From: Nitrospirota bacterium | Lineage (GTDB): Bacteria; Nitrospinota_A; UBA7883; JACRGQ01 | Reading direction: 5' to 3' | Assembly: GCA_024275775.1 (NCBI GenBank) | Contig: JAJRYM010000130.1 | Coordinates: forward strand, 1 to 10,118 | DNA length: 10,118 bases | Part shown: piece by piece, positions 1-5,573 of the stretch | Numbering within the stretch: the stretch's first letter is position 1 | Layout: every line of letters begins with the position of its first letter | Notes under the pieces: generated by a model | Told to the model about the DNA's origin: nothing | What the model saw: the letters and a program-made list of their open reading frames with translations, nothing else | The model's database searches: none | Translations under genes and position numbers: made by a program

Positions 1-1369
1 GCCGCGCTATTTTAACATCGCGCGAATTTAACAACTCAACAATTTTATCGTCCGTAAGCGGCCGTTTCGGGTCCTCCTCCATAACAATTTTTTTTATCAT
101 CTCTTTTACACGTACCGATGAAACATCGCTTACTAAGTATGATTTTACACCACTATGGAAGAAGAATTTAAGCTCAAAAAGTCCCTGGGGAGTATGGATG
201 TATTTATTGCGGGTAACACGGCTTACGGTTGACTCGTGCATTTCTATATCATCCGCCACGTCTCTCAAAACAAGAGGCTGAAGGTGCGATATGCCGTGCT
301 CCAGAAAACCCCGCTGAAACTTCGCCAGGCTCCTGCCTACTTTCAGCATAGTCTGCCGCCTTTGCTCAATGCTCTTTACCATCCACAAGGCCGACTGTAT
401 TTTTCTTTCCACAAACTCCTTTTCCTTGGCATCCGTTCCCATGCCGTTCTTTTTGAGTATTCTCCGATACTGATTGTTGATTTTAAGCTTCGGGATTCCA
501 TCATCGTTCAGATGCACCTGCCATTCGTCGTCAACTTTTACAACATACAGATCAGGCTCCACATAATCCGGCTTGTTAGGATTAAAAGCCGCTCCCGGAG
601 AAGGGTTTAGAGTTTTAATGAACTCCACGGATTCAATTATTCTTTCAACGTCCACTTTCAGTTCCCTGGCTATTCTGACGTAATTACCCTCGGTAAGGTG
701 GTGCAAATGGCCGGCAATAAGCTCGCTGATAACGGGGTCATCAGGCTCCAACTGCTGCGCCTGAAGAAGCAGGGAATGTTTTATATCCCTGGCGCAGACG
801 CCGGGAGGGTCGAATTTCGTATGTATTATATCGAGCAGTTCATCCACCTGCTCAACAGTGCAACCGGCTTCTACGGCTATTTCCTCAGGCGTAGGCGCGA
901 GAAAACCTTTCTCGTCCATATTACCTATAACGGCCGCCCCTATCTCATTGAGTATTGGGTCGAAAACCGTTACATTCAACTGCCAGGTAAGGTGTGCGTG
1001 AAGCGATTCTTCCTGCCGAAGCGTGTTCTCAAGAGAAGGTTTCTCGGCGTACCCTTCGCCGGTGGCTCCGCTATAAGCGGTTTCCTGCAGAAAGGCTTCC
1101 CAGTCCGGCTGAGTATCTTCGGTCTTTTCTGCGTTATCGAGAACCGCTTCTTCTTCGAACTCGGTTTTTTCCGATTTGGGAAGCTCTTCCGATTCCGTTT
1201 CCTGCGAATCTTCCTGAGCTGTTTCCTCAAGAAACGGATTTTCATCTAGCTCCTGCCGTATGGAAGCTATGAGTTCCATCCTTGTAAGAGGAAGCATTTT
1301 TATGGCCTGTTGCAGGGCAGGCGTCATCACCAGCCTCTGAGTAAGCCGCGGTGTGAGTTGAAGTTTCAT
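1..1369 (-). CDS. rpoN: RNA polymerase sigma-54 factor RpoN (C-terminus cut by window edge)
   Basis: Sigma-54 directs RNA polymerase to -24/-12 promoters and needs an AAA+ activator to open them. I translated the minus strand from ATG 1369 and it stays open for 456 codons to the edge. Region I is clear: a Gln/Leu-rich start (MKLQLTPRLTQRLVMTPALQ, then ENPFLEE near residues 43-49). An acidic region II follows (about 50-90), then the core-binding domain (about 110-300) and the helix-turn-helix (about 367-395, with DVADDIEMHESTVSRVTRNKY). The last readable residues are KIAR, where the RpoN box ARRTVAKYRE should begin, so only about 20-30 residues are missing. The start is supported by AAGGGA just upstream, which overlaps the lptB stop; the two genes are 5 bases apart, so coupling is likely. 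The order lptB-rpoN is conserved in many Gram-negative bacteria. No damage is seen; the truncation is only the window boundary. Confidence 0.97.
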   Translation of the reverse strand, partial: MKLQLTPRLTQRLVMTPALQQAIKMLPLTRMELIASIRQELDENPFLEETAQEDSQETESEELPKSEKTEFEEEAVLDNAEKTEDTQPDWEAFLQETAYSGATGEGYAEKPSLENTLRQEESLHAHLTWQLNVTVFDPILNEIGAAVIGNMDEKGFLAPTPEEIAVEAGCTVEQVDELLDIIHTKFDPPGVCARDIKHSLLLQAQQLEPDDPVISELIAGHLHHLTEGNYVRIARELKVDVERIIESVEFIKTLNPSPGAAFNPNKPDYVEPDLYVVKVDDEWQVHLNDDGIPKLKINNQYRRILKKNGMGTDAKEKEFVERKIQSALWMVKSIEQRRQTMLKVGRSLAKFQRGFLEHGISHLQPLVLRDVADDIEMHESTVSRVTRNKYIHTPQGLFELKFFFHSGVKSYLVSDVSSVRVKEMIKKIVMEEDPKRPLTDDKIVELLNSRDVKIAR

Positions 1370-1374
1370 TTCCC

Positions 1375-2103
1375 TTATTTTCTCATCGAAAAATTGTGTC
1401 CCAGATAACAGACCCGCGCTTCTTCGGAAGCGATAATTTCACTGGGCGTGCCGCTTTCCAACAGCCGCCCGTTGGAAATGATGTAACCATGATCCACTAT
1501 TTCCAGCGTTTCATGAACGTTATGATCGGTAATCAAAACGCCTATCCCCTTCTCTTTGAGATTGATTATTATCGACTGAATTTCCATCACCGCAATCGGG
1601 TCGACTCCCGCAAAAGGCTCGTCTAAAAGAAGAAATGAAGGGGAAAGAGCGAGCGACCGGCTTATCTCCAACCTTCGCCTTTCACCGCCGGAAAGAGACG
1701 ACGCCTTCGCATCGGCAAGGTGGAGAATATTCAAATCTTCCAGAAGCGCCTGCGCTTTTTTTTCCATCTCGCGCGGTTCAACGGGAAGCATTTCGAGAAT
1801 AGCCATAATATTTTCAATAACGGTTAGTTGCCGAAAAATTGAAGGCTCCTGCGAAAGATAGCCTATCCCCATTCGCGCCCGCCGATACATCGGCAGATCT
1901 GTGATGTCGTCATCGCCAAGATATACAGACCCCGCTTCAGGCCTCGTAAGGCCTACAACCATATAGAATGTCGTTGTTTTGCCCGCGCCGTTTGGCCCCA
2001 GCAGGCCGACAACCTCTCCTTTTTTCACCTCTATATTAACGCTGTCAACAACCCTTCTGCCTTTATAGCTTTTTGTAAGGTCCCGGGTTCTTAATAAATC
2101 CAA
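1375..2103 (-). CDS. lptB: LPS export ABC transporter ATP-binding protein LptB
   Basis: This is the cytoplasmic ATPase that powers extraction of LPS from the inner membrane with LptF/LptG and pushes it onto the LptC-LptA bridge. It has 242 residues, the normal family length. Motifs in order: Walker A GPNGAGKT (36-43), Q-loop around SQEPS (84-88), ABC signature LSGGE (137-141), Walker B FLLLDEP (157-163) and H-loop DH (193-194). The segment FAGVDPIAV after Walker B is typical of LptB as opposed to amino-acid transporter ATPases. The start is TTG at 2103, preceded by a G-rich AAGGGGGAG placed unusually close; it gives the expected N-terminus with KSYKGRRVV at 11-19, and the first internal Met lies after Walker A. 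A 61-base AT-rich gap separates it from lptA, and rpoN follows 5 bases after its stop. LptF/LptG are not in the window. Confidence 0.97.
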   Translation of the reverse strand: MDLLRTRDLTKSYKGRRVVDSVNIEVKKGEVVGLLGPNGAGKTTTFYMVVGLTRPEAGSVYLGDDDITDLPMYRRARMGIGYLSQEPSIFRQLTVIENIMAILEMLPVEPREMEKKAQALLEDLNILHLADAKASSLSGGERRRLEISRSLALSPSFLLLDEPFAGVDPIAVMEIQSIIINLKEKGIGVLITDHNVHETLEIVDHGYIISNGRLLESGTPSEIIASEEARVCYLGHNFSMRK

Positions 2104-2164
2104 AACTCCCCCTTTTAGGAAGTGAAATATTGATTCTCTTAGCGGCCAATAAGTTTAATATTAA

Positions 2165-3229
2165 TTATTTTTGGGGAACCATGAGTATCTTGGCCCGTTT
2201 TTTGCTTCCACCCTTAATAATTATATCGTCTCTGTCATAAAAGTATATGATTTTTTCCCCTCTGATATCCTCTCCCTCTTTCTTATAAACCGCATTTCCC
2301 GATACTATAACCTTCTTTTCCTTCGGGTATTGCACCGCTTTTTCGCCTGAAACAAAACGGTTTTTACTGGTTATCGTCACGTTGCCCGTAGCGATTGTCT
2401 GTTTAAGTTCCTTGTTACGACCTTCGTAGAAAATCTCCAGCTCATCAGATTTAACTTCCATCCCTTGCTGAACGGCTTTAACCTTTCCCGACGCAACCGC
2501 TTTATGCGTTGAAGAATTAAAATTGGCGCGCTCCGAAGTTATTAAACGATTTTTGCCGATAATATGAACGTCGCCTTCCGCGTACATATCCTGAAGTTCT
2601 TTCGTTTCTTCCATATAACGTATGGTGAGCTTTTTCGATTCAATCCTGTCGCCACCCTTTATCGCCACAGCGTGACCAGTAACGATCACCTTTTGTTCAT
2701 CCGGGAAAAAATCGGCATGGTCCCCCATAATTTTACGTTTCTTGCCTTGTATGTAAACATCTCCATCGGCTATTAGATGCTTCAACCCGCCGCCTGTTTT
2801 CTTCGAAAATATCTGAAGATTCCTGCATCTGATTCTGCTTTCCGGACGAACAACAAGAACATCCCCCATTACCAAAACCCTGTCCTCGTCGGGATAAAAT
2901 TCCGCCCGTTCTCCCGTTATAACCTGCTTGGTTTGGGTAATCCGGACGCTTCCTGTGGCGATTATCTTTTGAATCTGTACCCCTTGCTTGTCGTAGAGAG
3001 CTATCATCTCTTCGGATTCGACTTTCATTCCCTCCTGAATGGCGACAACATGGCCGATAAACTGCATTTTTTTTGGTTTATTGCGCGACTTCATCACATC
3101 GGCAGTAACGTTCATCCCGGCTTTCATAGCCGATTGACCGGCGGGAAAGGCCGTAAGCGGCAAAAGAAGAAGGAAAAAAAGGATTGCTCCCGTTCGCTTC
3201 AAAGTATTAATATTAGTTAAAGTAAGCAT
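2165..3229 (-). CDS. lptA: LptA-family periplasmic LPS bridge protein with five OstA-type repeats
   Basis: LptA forms the beta-jellyroll bridge that carries LPS across the periplasm from LptC to LptD. The protein has 354 residues against about 185 in E. coli. Residues 1-30 are a signal peptide (hydrophobic core AILFFLLLLPLTA, probable cleavage after AFPA). From residue 41 the whole protein divides into five consecutive units of 63, 63, 63, 63 and 62 residues. Each has the pattern (I/V)xxxxAxF-xP-V-xx-G, then a basic/acidic strand pair, then A-(T/D/E)-G-(D/N/S)-V-xI. The last unit ends KRAKILMVP, like the C-terminal strand of E. coli LptA (recalled KRVTTVLVP). E. coli LptA corresponds to roughly two such units. 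The start ATG lies inside the end of lptC (17-base overlap) with only a weak ribosome site, suggesting coupling. It sits between lptC and lptB as expected. A role other than LPS transport is unlikely; how it assembles is inference. Confidence 0.93.
   Translation of the reverse strand: MLTLTNINTLKRTGAILFFLLLLPLTAFPAGQSAMKAGMNVTADVMKSRNKPKKMQFIGHVVAIQEGMKVESEEMIALYDKQGVQIQKIIATGSVRITQTKQVITGERAEFYPDEDRVLVMGDVLVVRPESRIRCRNLQIFSKKTGGGLKHLIADGDVYIQGKKRKIMGDHADFFPDEQKVIVTGHAVAIKGGDRIESKKLTIRYMEETKELQDMYAEGDVHIIGKNRLITSERANFNSSTHKAVASGKVKAVQQGMEVKSDELEIFYEGRNKELKQTIATGNVTITSKNRFVSGEKAVQYPKEKKVIVSGNAVYKKEGEDIRGEKIIYFYDRDDIIIKGGSKKRAKILMVPQK
2168..3109 (-). repeat. Five tandem 63-residue OstA-type coding units within lptA
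   Basis: Five in-register protein repeats at 2921-3109, 2732-2920, 2543-2731, 2354-2542 and 2168-2353 (unit 1 to unit 5 in reading direction). The first four are exactly 63 codons each, without insertion or deletion. Units 2-5 open with ITGERA, IMGDHA, ITSERA and VSGEKA. Units 1-4 have near their ends ATGSV, ADGDV, AEGDV and ATGNV. The DNA copies are clearly diverged, so this is an old protein-level duplication, not a recent DNA expansion or an assembly artefact. Confidence 0.88.
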
Positions 3230-3761
3230 TAACCGAACTCAAAATCGTAACATTCTGGCTATCAACGTTAATTCTTATTCCCTTGCCGAAAATCAAGGTT
3301 TTATCCGAGTGAAATTTGATTTTTTCATCTGTGGAAAGAAGCCGGCTTTCCGCAATCCAGTCGAGCCGTTCTGTTTCCAGCACAAACGGTTTTGTGGATT
3401 CAACCCGCACATCACCGCGAAAAACGGCGTTTTCCGAACCGTCTTCAATCTCCCCCTCTTTTGCCACAATCGTAAGAGGTTTCTGCCCATTTGTGGTAAA
3501 GACGGCTTTAACATCTTCCATCTCGATTTTACCCGGCTTGATGCGGGCCTTCCTGGCAATGAGATTCAGTATCTCTCCCTTCTCGTTTTTCCGGGTAAGC
3601 TTTATCTGCTCAAATCTGCTTTTAACGCCGATGTTTTTACCGACAGCCGGCCTGAACATTTCGTTCGCGCCGTTACCCAACATCCGCACGCCCCTCACGG
3701 CAAGCACAGCGAGAACAAAAGCAAGAAAGAAGTACCCGCCCTTCTTTAAGACATTATCCAT
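3213..3761 (-). CDS. lptC: LPS export system inner-membrane anchored protein LptC
   Basis: LptC is a bitopic inner-membrane protein that receives LPS from LptB2FG and hands it to LptA. The protein has 182 residues, close to the family norm (about 190). A single N-terminal transmembrane helix (about 9-23, GYFFLAFVLAVLAV) follows a short lysine-bearing cytoplasmic tail. The rest (about 50-180) is a periplasmic beta-rich domain, with LIARKARIKPGKIEMEDVKA, then VFRGDVRVES and the C-terminal pattern LIFGKGIRINVDSQNVTI, which looks like the LptC/YrbK family. Its ATG overlaps the tsaE stop by 8 bases and its end overlaps lptA by 17 bases, so the three are probably translated from one message. Sequence conservation in LptC is low; the call rests on topology, the late motif and position next to lptA and lptB. 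Confidence 0.9.
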   Translation of the reverse strand: MDNVLKKGGYFFLAFVLAVLAVRGVRMLGNGANEMFRPAVGKNIGVKSRFEQIKLTRKNEKGEILNLIARKARIKPGKIEMEDVKAVFTTNGQKPLTIVAKEGEIEDGSENAVFRGDVRVESTKPFVLETERLDWIAESRLLSTDEKIKFHSDKTLIFGKGIRINVDSQNVTILSSVNAYFN

Positions 3762-4239
3762 ATCGGACTTCTATAAGCCTTTTATTCTCATTCACTATTT
3801 TTATCGTTACCGTTATTTTGCTGTCTGAAGCCTCCTCCAAAAACCCGGCCGGCCATTCAATCACGCAGATTCCTTTTCCCAAAAATTCATCCAGCCCCAG
3901 CGAGATAATATCTTCCGGGTTTTCAATCCTGTAAAAATCAAAATGGTAAACAACGGGCGCGCCGGTGTAAATATTTAAAAGCGTGTAACTTGGTGATTTT
4001 ACCGCCTCCCCGCGATTTCCGTGCAGAGCCCCCACGAGCCCCCTAACAAAACAGGTTTTGCCCGCTCCGAGCTCCCCTTTCAAGAGAACTATATCCCCTT
4101 CCCTTAGCGGCCTGGCGAAATCTTCGGCAAACTTCTCCGTTTCCTTTTCGCTGTTTGTCAGGGAATGGCTCACCCTATGTTTTATCGAACCGGCGCGGGC
4201 GGCGGATACTGCGGCAACTGAGTTCTTTTTCTTTAACAC
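3754..4239 (-). CDS. tsaE: tRNA threonylcarbamoyladenosine biosynthesis ATPase TsaE
   Basis: TsaE is the P-loop ATPase that works with TsaB and TsaD in the cytoplasm to make t6A at position 37 of ANN-decoding tRNAs. Seen here, numbered from GTG 4239: Walker A GELGAGKT (55-62), SPSYTLLN (82-89), YHFDFYRI (98-105) and EWP (128-130), the standard family signature. The start is uncertain. The longest frame begins at ATG 4293, but that lies inside panE on the other strand and upstream of the apparent promoter. GTG 4239 is the first start downstream of the TATAAT at 4246-4251 and would be nearly leaderless. GTG 4173 gives 139 residues, the best fit to where the family's conserved region begins. None has a good ribosome site. 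It heads the lpt-rpoN operon, overlapping lptC by 8 bases, an unusual pairing of tRNA modification with LPS transport. Confidence 0.92.
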   Translation of the reverse strand: MLKKKNSVAAVSAARAGSIKHRVSHSLTNSEKETEKFAEDFARPLREGDIVLLKGELGAGKTCFVRGLVGALHGNRGEAVKSPSYTLLNIYTGAPVVYHFDFYRIENPEDIISLGLDEFLGKGICVIEWPAGFLEEASDSKITVTIKIVNENKRLIEVRYG

Positions 4240-4255
4240 TATTGTATTATAGTGT
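4236..4255. promoter_or_regulatory. Divergent tsaE/panE promoter region with 7-bp palindrome arms
   Basis: ACACTAT and ATAGTGT form perfect 7-base arms around TGTATT. On the minus strand the centre holds a consensus TATAAT (4246-4251), serving tsaE-lpt-rpoN. On the plus strand TATTAT (4245-4250) could serve panE, whose ATG is at 4262. I see no good -35 on either strand at 16-18 bases. If both -10 boxes are used, the palindrome covers both start points and both messages would have very short leaders. The operator role is inference. Confidence 0.45.
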
Positions 4256-4261
4256 AACAGG

Positions 4262-5188
4262 ATGAGAATACTTGTCATAGGCGCGGGCGCCATCGGGGGG
4301 TACTACGGAGGAAGGCTCCAACTGGCGGGGCATGAAGTCTATTTTTCGGCGCGCGGTTCCCATCTTGAATCGCTTCAAAAAAAAGGGCTTAACGTGGAAA
4401 GCATCCACGGGGATTTTCATCTGAAAATAAAAGCGGAAAAATATTTCGAGCGCATTCCTAATCTCAATCTCATATTGGTTTGCGTAAAAATGGGCGATCT
4501 TAAGGGAGCGCTTCCCGCAATCAAAGCGCAGGCAGGCGGGGAAACCCTGATAATCAGCATGCAAAACGGGGTTGAAAGCGAAGAAATTCTAAAAGAAACC
4601 GTACCGGAATCCCAGCTTATCGGAGGAATCGCTTTTATAGGAGCCGGCCGCGACGCGGGAACCGGTCACATCCGCCACACCGCCGCCGGCTTCATCACGA
4701 TCGGGGAGATGGACGGCAACAAAACCGGGCGTATAGAAACGATCAGACAGGCTTTTGAAGAAGCGAAAGTTGACTGCAAAGTAACAAGCAGGATAAAGGA
4801 AGCGAAATGGAAAAAACTTGTCTGGAACGTAGGGTTCAACGGACTGGCGGCTATTACCGGCAAACCAGCGCATCAACTGCTGGAACATGAACCGACTCGA
4901 AAAATCGTGCGCCACTTAATGGAAGAAGTCGCAGCGGTGACTGAAAGAAAAGGAATCGCCATAGAGAAGTCATTTCTTGAAAATCAGATTAAACTAACTG
5001 AAAAAATGGGAGAAGTTATACCATCTATGCTTCAGGATGTGAGGACCGAACGGGAAACGGAGATAAACTGGATAAACGGCAAAATTGTTAGGGAAGGACA
5101 AAAGCTGGGCATACCTGTCCCTTATAACGAATTCGTCCAAGCGCTTGTAACCTTAATCGACCGTAACCGGAGAACCCGGCTAACCTAA
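4262..5188 (+). CDS. panE: 2-dehydropantoate 2-reductase (ketopantoate reductase)
   Basis: This enzyme reduces 2-dehydropantoate to (R)-pantoate with NADPH, a step toward pantothenate and coenzyme A. It has 308 residues, normal for the family. The N-terminal Rossmann fold shows GAGAIGG (7-13), then CVK (74-76) and QNG (101-103). The C-terminal helical domain carries the catalytic lysine in KLVWN (K185, with N189 and N193 matching the E. coli K176/N180/N184 spacing as I recall it). It also carries the substrate-binding TEINWING stretch, with E267 as the conserved glutamate. No clear ribosome site precedes ATG 4262, and the likely -10 is only about 12 bases upstream, so the message may be almost leaderless. 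It is divergent from tsaE, and its last 9 bases overlap the opposite-strand zinc-ribbon gene. No other pan genes are nearby. A related ApbA/PanE-family reductase with another keto-acid substrate cannot be excluded. Confidence 0.92.
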   Translation: MRILVIGAGAIGGYYGGRLQLAGHEVYFSARGSHLESLQKKGLNVESIHGDFHLKIKAEKYFERIPNLNLILVCVKMGDLKGALPAIKAQAGGETLIISMQNGVESEEILKETVPESQLIGGIAFIGAGRDAGTGHIRHTAAGFITIGEMDGNKTGRIETIRQAFEEAKVDCKVTSRIKEAKWKKLVWNVGFNGLAAITGKPAHQLLEHEPTRKIVRHLMEEVAAVTERKGIAIEKSFLENQIKLTEKMGEVIPSMLQDVRTERETEINWINGKIVREGQKLGIPVPYNEFVQALVTLIDRNRRTRLT

Positions 5189-5380
5189 CGCGCCTGCTTT
5201 TTTTCTTCCTCTTTTGCCTTTGCGCGAAGAGCTCGCCGCCTGTTTCAGGTAAAGGCAGGATTCGCAACGGTGCCCTTTTTCCCGCCCGCACATCAGGCAG
5301 GAAACAGTATCATCTCTCACTCTGGCCAGCCGGCCGCCGCAATGATTACATTTTTCATTCAAAGATGATTTGTCATACAT
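5180..5380 (-). CDS. Small zinc-ribbon-like protein with basic C-terminal tail
   Basis: I do not recognise this 66-residue protein as a named family. Three CxxC pairs are visible: C11/C14, C28/C31 and C39/C42 (CNHC, CLMC, CESC). The first two pairs, 13 residues apart, make a plausible zinc ribbon; the third resembles a rubredoxin-like or extra knuckle. The tail (51-63) is strongly basic (SRKGKRGRKK), suggesting nucleic-acid binding. The start is decided by AGGAGG at 5389-5394, 8 bases before ATG 5380; the frame extends further upstream to another ATG at 5461, but that would overlap the candidate promoter. Its last 9 bases overlap the end of panE on the other strand. The gene lies downstream of ftsK on the same strand with a 193-base gap and probably has its own promoter. 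Function unknown; binding of zinc and nucleic acid is inference. Confidence 0.78.
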   Translation of the reverse strand: MYDKSSLNEKCNHCGGRLARVRDDTVSCLMCGREKGHRCESCLYLKQAASSSRKGKRGRKKAGALG

Positions 5381-5388
5381 ATCGGCTT

Positions 5389-5394
5389 CCTCCT
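5389..5394 (-). promoter_or_regulatory. Ribosome binding site fixing the start of the zinc-ribbon gene
   Basis: Perfect AGGAGG on the minus strand with an 8-base spacer to ATG 5380. It makes the 66-residue product much more likely than the 93-residue reading from ATG 5461. Confidence 0.8.
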
Positions 5395-5427
5395 GTAAAA
5401 GCCTATAAATTTTTAATTTTGCCCGTA

Positions 5428-5446
5428 AAAGGGATTCTCTCCCTTT
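5428..5446. other. Perfect 7-bp hairpin in the leader of the zinc-ribbon gene
   Basis: AAAGGGA and TCCCTTT pair perfectly around a 5-base loop. Read on the minus strand the stem is followed by a short TTTT, so it could act as a weak terminator or attenuator, or protect the 5' end of the message for the 66-residue protein. It lies between the candidate promoter and the ribosome binding site. Confidence 0.4.
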
Positions 5447-5456
5447 CCTAGTTAAT

Positions 5457-5484
5457 AGCATACACCTTTTAGTACGTCTGTCGA
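5457..5484 (-). promoter_or_regulatory. Candidate sigma-70 promoter for the zinc-ribbon gene
   Basis: On the minus strand, TCGACA (5479-5484, one mismatch to TTGACA) lies 16 bases from TATGCT (5457-5462, two mismatches to TATAAT). Transcription would begin near 5450 and give a leader of about 70 bases containing the 5428-5446 hairpin. Found by eye, so the confidence is limited. Confidence 0.35.
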
Positions 5485-5573
5485 CATAAAGTGATAAACA
5501 TCTGAACTTATGCTAGTTAAATTGTAAAAGAATATGGAAGCGATAGTTCTTTTAAGATTGCCGGAAACAGGCG

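Noticed and set aside
698..1272. Open frames on both strands over the N-terminal half of rpoN
   Set aside because: The rpoN frame has all region I and core-binding motifs and continues through the whole stretch. The other frames are low-complexity Arg/Phe/Lys products of its acidic region read in other phases.
2168..3109. lptA repeats as a DNA tandem repeat or assembly error
   Set aside because: The nucleotide copies are well diverged while the protein register is exact, so it is an old coding duplication.
2777..3220. 147-codon plus-strand frame across lptA
   Set aside because: It is antisense to a gene with clear family repeats, has no ribosome site and no recognisable domain.
5526..5553. 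AAAAGAA / TTCTTTT inverted repeat as the ftsK terminator
   Set aside because: The stem is almost all A-T with a 14-base loop and would be weak; not strong enough to list.
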